From contig NZ_OY787459.1 of the NCBI RefSeq assembly GCF_963678865.1, forward strand, positions 3,004,501-3,068,500: a DNA stretch of 64,000 nucleotides, in the 5' to 3' direction. How positions within the stretch are numbered: the stretch's first letter is position 1; each line of letters starts with the position of its first letter. This DNA comes from Maridesulfovibrio sp. (GTDB taxonomy: Bacteria > Desulfobacterota > Desulfovibrionia > Desulfovibrionales > Desulfovibrionaceae). Positions 17,013 to 24,309 of this stretch are shown here, piece by piece. The notes beneath the pieces were generated by a model that made no database searches, had not been told where the DNA came from, and was given only the letters and a program-made list of their open reading frames with translations. The position numbers and the translations under genes are program-made.

Positions 17013-17765
17013 GTGCCCCCGAAAAAAGAAGAAATAATATACGTTGTAGCCAAGGCCCCGGCTGAACCTCCGCCGGAGGAAGGGCTGCCGCCATGGATGG
17101 CCACCTTTGCGGATATGGTCACACTGCTGTTGTGCTTTTTTGTCCTGCTGCTTTCTTTCGCCAACCAGGATGTTGCTAACTTTGAGACATTGAAAGGTTC
17201 CATGCGTGATGCATTCGGTATGCAGACTCATGACCGGACCGGAAAGCACATGGCTTTTTCCAGCAGTCCCCATTCTGCCTCTTCTGCCAGTGCGCAGGCC
17301 AAGAAAAATTTAGAAGCCCTTGAAGTTGATATCAGGGCCTTTATTTCCGCCGGCAAAATGCAGAAATTGATGTCAGTCAATACCGACCAGCAGGGCGTGT
17401 TGGTCAGGGTGCCTACGCGGGCCATATTTATGCCCGGAACAGCCCAGATCAACCCTAATGCAACAAAACTGCTGGATAAGGTTGCCGGGATCATGAAAAA
17501 AAAGAATTTTAATCTGGTTGTCCGCGGGCATACGGATGACCGGGCTACAAAAAATAATATATACAGCTCCAACTGGGAACTCTCAGCTGCAAGAGCTGCG
17601 TCTTGTCTGCGTTATATTCTCAAGAAGTCCGGAGTGTCTTCAAAGAGGGTCAAAGCCGTTGGGTATGCCGGAACCAAACCGCTGGTACCGAACACTTCCA
17701 ACCGGAACAGGGCAATCAACCGTAGAGTTGAATTTTATTACGAGCCACCATCAGATAAGTGGTAG
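17013..17765 (+). CDS. MotB-like OmpA-family protein
   Basis: A MotB/OmpA-type protein of 250 residues, anchoring to peptidoglycan. GTG at 17013 is chosen over GTG at 17004 because GGAG sits 8 nt before it. A short proline-rich N-terminus leads into one TM helix carrying the conserved Asp (MATFADMVTLLLCFFVLLLSFA region). In MotB this Asp is the ion-conducting residue. Residues about 130-245 are an OmpA-like peptidoglycan-binding domain (VRGHTDDRA, NWELSAARAASCLRYI, GYAGTKPLVPN, NRRVEF). No motA lies beside it, which is unusual. It may supply a second stator with a distant MotA. Confidence 0.88.
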   Translation: MPPKKEEIIYVVAKAPAEPPPEEGLPPWMATFADMVTLLLCFFVLLLSFANQDVANFETLKGSMRDAFGMQTHDRTGKHMAFSSSPHSASSASAQAKKNLEALEVDIRAFISAGKMQKLMSVNTDQQGVLVRVPTRAIFMPGTAQINPNATKLLDKVAGIMKKKNFNLVVRGHTDDRATKNNIYSSNWELSAARAASCLRYILKKSGVSSKRVKAVGYAGTKPLVPNTSNRNRAINRRVEFYYEPPSDKW

Positions 17766-17796
17766 TTCCTGCTGACAGGAAAACTTGTCCGCTGAT

Positions 17797-17844
17797 AACT
17801 GAAAATCCCGGCATTTACATATGTAAATGCCGGGATTTTCAGTT
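17797..17844. terminator. 48-bp perfect palindrome, bidirectional terminator
   Basis: A perfectly self-complementary 48-nt sequence centred on CATATG, with stem core AAAATCCCGGCATTTA. It lies between the convergent motB-like and mucR-like genes. A/T tracts at both ends fit termination from either side. Confidence 0.85.
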
Positions 17845-17862
17845 GTTATTTGGGGGATCGGT

Positions 17863-18258
17863 TTATTGTTTTTTGCGTTTTTCCCAGAGCTTCATTTCCT
17901 TCATCTTTTTGCGCCGTTCCCGCTGCAGTGATTTACAGACCAGCGGAGTCTTTTTGGCGTAGCCCCATTTTTCACGATATTCATCCGGAGTCAGGCCGTA
18001 TTTGGCCAGATGGCGTTTGGTCAGAACCTTGAAGGATTTGCCTGATTCCAGACAGATAATGCTCTTTTCCCTGATGGCTTTTTTGGGATCAACCGGAGGA
18101 TTCGGTTCTGGGGAACCGTTATCCAGCATACCTTCGCTTATTGTTTTGATTCCGGAAGCCAGTTTCTGAACCATGGAGGTTATCTCTTCCTCGGTCATGG
18201 TTCTCACGCTGGCTTGGGCTTTTACAATTTCAAGCGCTTCTTTAAGATGGTCTTCCAT
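17863..18258 (-). CDS. Ros/MucR-family transcriptional regulator with altered zinc finger
   Basis: A 131-residue protein of the MucR/Ros group, DNA-binding regulators of surface polysaccharide, motility and virulence in proteobacteria. The family block is clear near residues 65-105 (ICLESGKSF, KRHLAKYGLTPDEYREKWG). The usual zinc ligands are C-x2-C and H-x(3-4)-H. Here the second Cys is Ser and the final His is Tyr, leaving only one Cys and one His. The C-terminus is rich in Lys and Arg. A helical N-terminus (to about residue 45) may mediate oligomerisation. GGGAG lies 5 nt before the ATG. Confidence 0.85.
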   Translation of the reverse strand: MEDHLKEALEIVKAQASVRTMTEEEITSMVQKLASGIKTISEGMLDNGSPEPNPPVDPKKAIREKSIICLESGKSFKVLTKRHLAKYGLTPDEYREKWGYAKKTPLVCKSLQRERRKKMKEMKLWEKRKKQ

Positions 18259-18720
18259 ATGTTCTCCCTTATAATTTTAAAATTATTTGTTTTGTATGGT
18301 TTGCTTGATTTAACACTATAATGTTTCGTGTTGTGTTTACATATTATAATTCAGCAAGATATCTTGCTGAGAAGCTGTGAGCTTATTGAATGTCGACTTG
18401 ATAATGATCCTTCTCAATAACATTATCTGTGTATAAAGGTGAAGTAGAATATTAAAAAAGTTTCTCCTTTCTTGTGATTGATGCTTTGCGTTGCATGATA
18501 TCTCCGCTGATTCTGTAGATCTGGATTGTAGGCTTTGGAAGAAGAGCTGTTGAATGGAACTGTTATGTCCACCTTTAACTTTGAGTTGTAATTAAAAATG
18601 TATGTTTGCGTTACTTTTTTCCGCCAGTTGATGTATAACTTTGCTGTGAATCATTTTTGTGAGACGGTTTTTTTGGGTTTTTATTGAATTAAATCATTTC
18701 CTGTAGATAGTGAGGTTTTT
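18259..18720. other. 462-nt AT-rich intergenic region with a 20-bp palindrome
   Basis: A gene-free gap between the divergent mucR-like and glgP genes. It contains the perfect palindrome TCAGCAAGATATCTTGCTGA at 18351-18370, a plausible operator. A TATAAT at 18317-18322 could be a plus-strand -10 box, but no convincing -35 lies at the right distance. Nothing else is recognised. Confidence 0.5.
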
Positions 18721-21198
18721 ATGCCCAAAGATATCAATGAGTTCCTTGATGAAATCGGTGGAATGGATATTGATTCCCTTGTTAATTGTGTTTGCCGTCA
18801 CCATCTTTCAAATCTTGGTCGTGATTACGGTCGCACGGATCTTTTTTCTCTTTATCAGGCTTTGGCTTATACTTTGCGTGATCGCCTTGTGGGTAACTGG
18901 ATTAAGACCCAGAGGTCTTACTATAGCCAACGGGCTAAAAGTGTTTACTACCTTTCTCTTGAGTTCCTTACCGGTAAATCTCTGGTCAGCAACACTTTGA
19001 GTCTTGGTGTGGAGAAGGAAGTTGCTGAGGTGCTTGAAAAATTCGGAGCTACTCTTGAGGAAGCAGAGAGTGCTGAAGCCGATGCCGGGCTTGGTAACGG
19101 CGGTCTGGGCCGTCTGGCCTCTTGTTTTTTGGATTCCATGGCCAGTCTGGGGATTCCCGGTTACGGCTACGGGATCAGGTATGAGTACGGGATTTTCAAA
19201 CAGGCCATTGAAAACGGGGAGCAGGTTGAGGCCCCGGATGATTGGCTGCACAGCGGAAATCCTTGGGAGTTCAACCGTAAGGGCTTTATGTTTACGGTCC
19301 GCCTTTACGGACGCGAAGAGCAGTACACTCATGAGGACGGTTCTATCCGTCATCGCTGGGCGGACAGCGCAAAAGTAATGGCCGTGCCTGTGGATATGCT
19401 TATTCCAGGTTATAAAAACGGTAATGTAATCAATATGCGTCTCTGGGAGGCTCAGCCCGCACGGCGATTCAATTTCGATCTCTTCAACAGCGGAGACTAC
19501 ATTCGTTCCATGGAAGATGCGGTCCGCTCCCAGACCATCTCCAAAGTCCTTTATCCTAATGACCGTCTCAGCGAGGGGCGTGAACTGCGTCTTGTGCAGC
19601 AGTATTTCTTTGTCTCGGCAACCATTCAGGATATGATGCGCCGTTTTCTTAAGCTGAAGCTTGATTTTTCCGAATTGCCCAACCGGGCCGTGGTTCAGCT
19701 CAATGAAACCCATCCGGCCATTGCTATTCCTGAACTGATGCGGATCCTGATTGATGAGCATATGCTCAACTGGGATGAAGCATGGCGTATCTGCCGTCGG
19801 ACTTTTGCCTATACCAACCATACGGTGATGCCCGAGGCCCTTGAAAAATGGTCTCTGGATATGATGCGAAAAGTTTTGCCCCGGCATGTTTCCATCATCT
19901 TTGAAATCAACCGCCGTTTCATGGAGGATGTAAAGGCCAGTTTTCCCGGCGACGAAGGCCGGTTGAAGCGCATGTCCATCATTGAAGACTGCGAACATCC
20001 GCAGGTGCGTATGGCGTGGCTGGCCGTGGTGGGCAGCTTTACCGTGAATGGTGTCTCCGCCCTTCACGGCGAATTGATCAAGAAAAGCATTTTCCATGAT
20101 TTTGTGGAAATGTTTCCCGGCAGATTCACCTCGGTAACGAACGGAATCACTCCGCGCAGGTGGCTCCGGCAATGCAACCAGCCGCTTTCCGAGCTGATTA
20201 CCGAAAAAATAGGCGATGAATGGGTTACTGATCTGGACCAGCTCAGAAAGCTGGAAGCGCTGGCTGACGACCCTGATTTTCAGGATCGCTGGTATGAATG
20301 CAAACTCAAGGAAAAGAAGCGGCTGGTGGATTATGCCCGCAATGAGTACGGGATTTATCTGCCTGCGGACTGGATGTATGATGTGCACGTAAAGCGTATT
20401 CATGAATATAAGCGCCAACTGCTTAATATTTTGCACGCGGTAACCCTTTATTGCCGTTTGAAAAAGAATCCTGACAGCGTGTCTGTCCCAAGGCTGAAAA
20501 TATTCGCCGGAAAGGCTGCCCCCGGTTACTTTTTAGCTAAACGCATCATCAGGCTGATTAATTCTGTAGGCGCAGCTGTCAATTCCGATCCCGCAGTGAA
20601 CCACAAACTGCGTATCGCTTTTCTGCCTAATTACCGGGTTTCTCAGGCTGAACGGATAATCCCGGCCACAGACCTTTCTGAGCAGATTTCCCTTGCCGGA
20701 ACAGAGGCTTCCGGTACCGGAAATATGAAATTTGCCCTGAACGGCGCACTTACCATCGGAACACTCGACGGTGCCAATATCGAGATTATGGAAGAAGTGG
20801 GCCGTGAGCATATGTTTATTTTCGGTATGGATGCTGACGAAGTCGGGCGGCGCCGTAACAACGGGTATAATCCTTCTGAGGTGGCTTCCGCAGATCAGGA
20901 GTTGGGCGAGGTCCTGCACTACTTGGGTGATGGTACTTTTTCCGAAGGAGACCGGGAGTTGTTCCGGCCCATACTTAATGCCCTGTTTGACGGAGGAGAC
21001 CAGTATATGGTCCTTGCTGATTACCGGGATTATGTGAATGAGCAGGACCGGGTGGATGAAATGTGGTTGGACCGCAGAAGCTGGCAGCGAAGTTCAATTC
21101 TGAATACTGCCGGGTCCGGGCATTTTTCCAGTGACCGGGCCATAATGGATTACGCCCGCAACATCTGGGGAATCCGGCCTATGGATATGGAAAAGTAA
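18721..21198 (+). CDS. glgP: Glycogen/starch/alpha-glucan phosphorylase
   Basis: Cleaves alpha-1,4-glucans with phosphate to give glucose 1-phosphate. At 825 residues it is the normal size. Family landmarks are YYLSLEFLTGKSL near 80, GNGGLGRLASCF near 127, YGIRYEYGIF near 145 and LNETHPAIAIPELMR near 330. Near the C-terminus lies EASGTGNMKFALNGALTIG, in which the Lys binds pyridoxal phosphate. No other glycogen gene is nearby. It follows a long AT-rich region and is closed by a strong terminator, so it is likely transcribed alone. Confidence 0.97.
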   Translation: MPKDINEFLDEIGGMDIDSLVNCVCRHHLSNLGRDYGRTDLFSLYQALAYTLRDRLVGNWIKTQRSYYSQRAKSVYYLSLEFLTGKSLVSNTLSLGVEKEVAEVLEKFGATLEEAESAEADAGLGNGGLGRLASCFLDSMASLGIPGYGYGIRYEYGIFKQAIENGEQVEAPDDWLHSGNPWEFNRKGFMFTVRLYGREEQYTHEDGSIRHRWADSAKVMAVPVDMLIPGYKNGNVINMRLWEAQPARRFNFDLFNSGDYIRSMEDAVRSQTISKVLYPNDRLSEGRELRLVQQYFFVSATIQDMMRRFLKLKLDFSELPNRAVVQLNETHPAIAIPELMRILIDEHMLNWDEAWRICRRTFAYTNHTVMPEALEKWSLDMMRKVLPRHVSIIFEINRRFMEDVKASFPGDEGRLKRMSIIEDCEHPQVRMAWLAVVGSFTVNGVSALHGELIKKSIFHDFVEMFPGRFTSVTNGITPRRWLRQCNQPLSELITEKIGDEWVTDLDQLRKLEALADDPDFQDRWYECKLKEKKRLVDYARNEYGIYLPADWMYDVHVKRIHEYKRQLLNILHAVTLYCRLKKNPDSVSVPRLKIFAGKAAPGYFLAKRIIRLINSVGAAVNSDPAVNHKLRIAFLPNYRVSQAERIIPATDLSEQISLAGTEASGTGNMKFALNGALTIGTLDGANIEIMEEVGREHMFIFGMDADEVGRRRNNGYNPSEVASADQELGEVLHYLGDGTFSEGDRELFRPILNALFDGGDQYMVLADYRDYVNEQDRVDEMWLDRRSWQRSSILNTAGSGHFSSDRAIMDYARNIWGIRPMDMEK

Positions 21199-21220
21199 AT
21201 AAGCTTTTAACGGAGACTTA

Positions 21221-21264
21221 ACATAACCGCCTGTTTTTAACAGAAGCAGGCGGTTATGTTTTTT
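21221..21264 (+). terminator. Intrinsic terminator after glgP
   Basis: Perfect 13-bp stem ACATAACCGCCTG with its complement at 21247-21259, a 13-nt loop and a T6 run. Confidence 0.9.
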
Positions 21265-21373
21265 GGAATTCTTTTCAGCCCGTACATTCCGCGGGGTGGG
21301 AGTCTTTTGCTTTCATCGCGAATTTTGCATATATTGACGCTCTCAAAATGACCACAATAACGGAATGTTGATA

Positions 21374-22111
21374 ATGAAAATGAAATTTCGTCCTTTTACA
21401 GCCCTGTTGCTAGTCCTCCTTTTGTTGGCTGGAGTCTGCGCGGTCCTTTATCATACGGGCTTTTTTAACGCTTTTTTGGTTGAAAAAGCGGAAAAAGAGC
21501 AGCTTCCGGAAGGGGATGGGCCTGTGGTGCGCAGGCCGGTAGAAAAGCTGGTCCTGCCCCTTAAGGCCTCCACTGTGGAAGATAGTCCGCTTGAAGACGG
21601 TTTGAACGAAGCGGATATAAGTGCCGGAAATAGTTCTGTGACTGCAGGACCTGTTGCAGAATCGGAGCAGAAGGAGAGTGAAACTGTCCCGGCAAAGAAG
21701 CCGCAACCGGATGAGGTAGTTGCTGAAACAGCTTCTGAATTAAAACCTGAGCCAACTGACCCCGTAAATTCTGCCGAATCAATTTCAGCCAAAGGAGCCT
21801 TGAGTGGGGTTTCGGTTTCCTGTCAAGCCCAAAAGGCAACGGTGAAGATAGCACTGTCTGCTGCTGCGGGTAAAATCAGTTGGTTTAATCTCGATAAACC
21901 GCGCCGTCTGGTGGTGGATCTGCATGGGCAATGGGCAAATAAAGCGAAGTCTTTATACAAATTCAAGGATTGTCCGTTGCAGAAAGTCGTACTCGGTGAA
22001 CATCCCGGTAAGCTTCGGCTGGTATTGTATCTGGACCAAAAAGTTCCATCAAAAATTAAACCTGTTATGCGCAGGAATGACAAAGGAATTTCTTTGGAAC
22101 TTGATTTTTAA
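21374..22111 (+). CDS. AMIN-domain envelope protein
   Basis: A 245-residue protein with an N-terminal TM or signal anchor (FTALLLVLLLLAGVCAVLY). An acidic, Pro/Ser/Glu-rich linker (about 45-145) follows, then a C-terminal AMIN domain (ISWFNLDKPRRLVVDLHG, then KVVLGEHPGKLRLVLYLD). AMIN domains target proteins to peptidoglycan or envelope complexes, as in N-acetylmuramoyl-L-alanine amidases and secretins. No amidase domain is attached. ATG 21374 is preferred over 21365 by spacing from GGA; the difference is three residues. It is bounded by terminators on both sides. Confidence 0.8.
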   Translation: MKMKFRPFTALLLVLLLLAGVCAVLYHTGFFNAFLVEKAEKEQLPEGDGPVVRRPVEKLVLPLKASTVEDSPLEDGLNEADISAGNSSVTAGPVAESEQKESETVPAKKPQPDEVVAETASELKPEPTDPVNSAESISAKGALSGVSVSCQAQKATVKIALSAAAGKISWFNLDKPRRLVVDLHGQWANKAKSLYKFKDCPLQKVVLGEHPGKLRLVLYLDQKVPSKIKPVMRRNDKGISLELDF

Positions 22112-22137
22112 TTCTTTGTTTTTAAATTTGTTGACTC

Positions 22138-22176
22138 AAAACACCCTGAATCAATTTTCGGTTTCAGGGTGTTTTT
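22138..22176 (+). terminator. Intrinsic terminator after the AMIN gene
   Basis: 13-bp stem AAAACACCCTGAA with its complement at 22163-22175, a 12-nt loop and a T-rich tail. Confidence 0.85.
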
Positions 22177-22238
22177 ATTTTTATGAGTGTTTCGAAATAT
22201 ATGTTGATTTTATTGATTTTTATGGTGCTAAATTTCAC

Positions 22239-22256
22239 GTAACAGAAATGTAACAG
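22239..22256 (-). promoter_or_regulatory. PHO-box-like direct repeat, minus orientation
   Basis: Read on the minus strand this is CTGTTAC-N4-CTGTTAC: two identical 7-mers with 11-nt periodicity, the layout of PhoB sites (consensus CTGTCAT-N4-CTGTCAC). It lies 153 nt upstream of pstB. Confidence 0.65.
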
Positions 22257-22258
22257 CC

Positions 22259-22276
22259 GGGTCATTGCTCTGTAAC
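22259..22276 (+). promoter_or_regulatory. PHO-box-like repeat with nearby -10 for pstB
   Basis: GGGTCAT-TGCT-CTGTAAC on the plus strand matches the 7-4-7 PhoB layout (5/7 and 6/7 to consensus). GATAGT at 22285-22290, 8 nt further, could be the -10 box, as at E. coli pho promoters where the PHO box replaces the -35. Confidence 0.55.
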
Positions 22277-22298
22277 CCGTGCCGGATAGTTAGTCATT

Positions 22299-22327
22299 GT
22301 CAGCTTGAGAAGGCTGGCAATTTTTTT
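22299..22327 (+). terminator. Terminator-like hairpin in the pstB leader
   Basis: Six-bp stem GTCAGC/GCTGGC (one G-T pair) with an 8-nt loop, followed by AA and T7. It lies about 80 nt before the pstB start and could attenuate or be a minor stop. Confidence 0.5.
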
Positions 22328-22408
22328 CGGCGCGAATCTAGTAAGATCAGGGATCTGTTGAACCTGATCAGACTTTATTTTTATATAATTACTTATGGAG
22401 ACAATGTG

Positions 22409-23170
22409 ATGGGGCAAGCTGTTAAAATCGCTTCCAAGAATCTTGACTTTTACTATGGAAACTTCAAGGCTCTTGAAGGTATTTCTATGGATTTTGAAGA
22501 GAACAGGGTTACTGCGCTGATTGGACCTTCCGGTTGCGGTAAAAGTACTTTTCTTCGTTGTCTGAACAGGATGAACGACCTCATTCCCGGAACCCGCGTC
22601 GATGGGGATCTTACCCTTGATGATGAGGATATCTATGCTCAGGGACTTGATGTTGTTACCCTCAGAAGGCGTGTAGGCATGGTTTTTCAGAAGCCAAACC
22701 CTTTTCCAAAATCCATTTTTGAAAACGTTGCTTACGGTTTGCGTGTAAACGGTATCAAAGATAAGGAATTTGTTGCCCATAAGGTGGAAGAAAGCCTCAA
22801 GGGAGGAGCTCTCTGGGATGAGGTCAAGGATCGTCTCCATACTTCCGCTCTCGGACTTTCCGGCGGTCAGCAGCAGAGACTGTGCATTGCCCGTGCTTTG
22901 GCTGTGGAACCGGAGATCCTGCTTATGGATGAGCCTGCATCCGCACTCGACCCCATTGCCACCCAGAAGATTGAAGATCTGATTCACGAACTCAAGAAGA
23001 ATTTTACAATCATCATCGTGACTCATTCCATGCAGCAGGCAGCACGCGTATCTGACCAGACCGCGTTCTTCTACATGGGGCGGCTCATTGAAACCGGTAA
23101 GACTGAAACCATGTTCACTAAGCCAAAAAATAAGCAGACAGAAGATTATATTACCGGTAGATTCGGTTAG
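22409..23170 (+). CDS. pstB: Phosphate ABC transporter ATP-binding protein
   Basis: The ATPase of the high-affinity PstSCAB phosphate importer, on the inner face of the membrane. The ATG at 22409 ([17 protein letters not shown]) has GGAG 8 nt upstream; the frame extends upstream but without homology. The product is 253 residues, the usual size. Walker A is GPSGCGKST, the Q-loop [10 protein letters not shown] is the PstB hallmark, the signature is [15 protein letters not shown] and Walker B is [12 protein letters not shown]. It is followed by phoU. The pstS, pstC and pstA genes are not adjacent, so the operon is split here. Confidence 0.97.
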   Translation: MGQAVKIASKNLDFYYGNFKALEGISMDFEENRVTALIGPSGCGKSTFLRCLNRMNDLIPGTRVDGDLTLDDEDIYAQGLDVVTLRRRVGMVFQKPNPFPKSIFENVAYGLRVNGIKDKEFVAHKVEESLKGGALWDEVKDRLHTSALGLSGGQQQRLCIARALAVEPEILLMDEPASALDPIATQKIEDLIHELKKNFTIIIVTHSMQQAARVSDQTAFFYMGRLIETGKTETMFTKPKNKQTEDYITGRFG

Positions 23171-23232
23171 GTCTCTTTACATATTAAGTTTACAGGTCCG
23201 GGTGCCGGGCCGCAATCATCCGGAGATTTTAG

Positions 23233-23898
23233 ATGGAGCAGCGTGCTCATTTTACAAAAAAAATGGATGACCTGAAGGTTCAGGTCCTCAGAATGTCCAG
23301 CATGGCCGAAACAGCCTTGAATAATTCAATCAAGGCTTTGACTGAGTGTAATGCCGAGCTTGCTGAAGACATCATTATGAATGATATCAAGATCAACGAG
23401 CTTGAGTGTGAGCTTGATGAGTACAATCTCGGGCTGCTTGCCCTTGATCAGCCAATGGCCCGGGACCTGCGTTTTATTGTAGGCTCCATGCGTATCGCCA
23501 ACAATCTTGAGCGCATCGGCGATCAGGCGGTTAATCTGTCCCACAGGGCTGTTTTCCTGAGCACCCGTCCTCCCTTGCCTTTTAACCAGAAGCTGGAGCA
23601 GATGTGTACCGTTGCCCAGAATATGGTCGCCAAGGCGGTGAAGGCTTTTGCTGATGAGGATCATGCTCTGGCTGCGGAAGTTTGCAGCATGGATAACGAT
23701 GCGGACAGCCTGAATGTGCGAATCCTTAAAGGCCTTATTGAAAATATGGTTTCTGAGACAAGGATCGTTGAACGCGGGGTGCATCTGATCATGGCTGCCG
23801 CTCATCTGGAGCGTGTTGCGGATCAGGCCACCAATATAGCTGAGTCGGTCATCTTCATCACTCAAGGGGTTAATATCAAGCATCAGTGCAAGGGGTAG
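23233..23898 (+). CDS. phoU: Phosphate signalling regulator PhoU
   Basis: PhoU links the Pst transporter to the PhoR/PhoB system and limits phosphate uptake. The 221-residue protein shows the two-fold PhoU repeat of three-helix bundles. Each carries the metal-cluster motif: ERIGDQAVNLSHRA near 98 and ERVADQATNIAESV near 197. It lies 62 nt after pstB, likely in the same transcript, and ends before a strong terminator. Confidence 0.95.
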   Translation: MEQRAHFTKKMDDLKVQVLRMSSMAETALNNSIKALTECNAELAEDIIMNDIKINELECELDEYNLGLLALDQPMARDLRFIVGSMRIANNLERIGDQAVNLSHRAVFLSTRPPLPFNQKLEQMCTVAQNMVAKAVKAFADEDHALAAEVCSMDNDADSLNVRILKGLIENMVSETRIVERGVHLIMAAAHLERVADQATNIAESVIFITQGVNIKHQCKG

Positions 23899-23932
23899 CT
23901 GAGCGCTTACCCTGTTAATTTTTTTGGGGAAG

Positions 23933-23960
23933 GAGCCGGTTTTTTCCGGCTCTTTTTTTT
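23933..23960 (+). terminator. Intrinsic terminator after phoU
   Basis: GAGCCGG/CCGGCTC stem with a T6 loop, followed by T8. Confidence 0.92.
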
Positions 23961-24130
23961 ATTTAAAGCTTTGAATGCAAACGATTCCGGGGAGCAGGGA
24001 CTGATTTAATTTGGTTTACAGATGATCTTTTTTAGGATAGAAGCAGTTCTCTTAATCTCAAGCTGGAGTTCTTTCTCCGGCGGTATTGAAAATCGCTGGT
24101 GGATGATTAAATTATTAGTCTTGAGGTTTT

Positions 24131-24236
24131 CCCGTAACGGGCATTAGGGACGAAGTACGGCCTCCGGGCCAACGGTCAATCTGGGCATCGGCTGCCTCGG
24201 AACGCGTGAGCAGGTTGCTTCCAATGTACTTATCCC
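24131..24236 (+). promoter_or_regulatory. Candidate structured RNA leader of rpsA
   Basis: In the 390-nt gap between phoU and rpsA, a GC-rich segment folds by eye. Its parts are: a hairpin CCCGTAACGGG (24131-24141); a long-range stem joining 24147-24158 (GGGACGAAGTAC) with 24226-24236 (GTACTTATCCC); and, enclosed by that stem, three small hairpins, GGCC-TCCG-GGCC (24159-24170), GGCA-TCGGC-TGCC (24184-24196) and AGCA-GGT-TGCT (24209-24219). That makes a four-way junction about 50 nt before the first start codon. I do not recognise it as a known riboswitch. An S1 autoregulatory leader is a reasonable guess. The rest of the gap (23963-24130) holds nothing I can name. Confidence 0.5.
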
Positions 24237-24288
24237 ATAATATATATGCCGAAATTTTGTCCGAGGACATCGTTGTTGGAGGTAACCC

Positions 24289-24309
24289 ATGGAAAACAAT
24301 GAAACATGA
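24289..24309 (+). CDS. Six-codon ORF overlapping the rpsA start
   Basis: ATG-GAA-AAC-AAT-GAA-ACA-TGA (MENNET). GGAGG lies 6 nt upstream, the only good Shine-Dalgarno near rpsA. Its TGA overlaps the rpsA ATG (ATGA). The main rpsA ATG has no SD of its own at normal spacing, so ribosomes may enter here and restart. Alternatively one base has been lost and MENNET belongs to the S1 N-terminus. Confidence 0.5.
   Translation: MENNET

Noticed and set aside
18808..20436. 542-codon open frame antisense to glgP
   Set aside because: Lies wholly inside a well-supported phosphorylase gene and has no recognisable protein features.
24131..24236. c-di-GMP-I (GEMM) riboswitch in the rpsA leader
   Set aside because: GGGACGAAG..GCCTCCGG looks similar to part of the GEMM consensus, but the GCAAACC arm and the GNRA-capped first helix could not be found; kept only as an unnamed leader.
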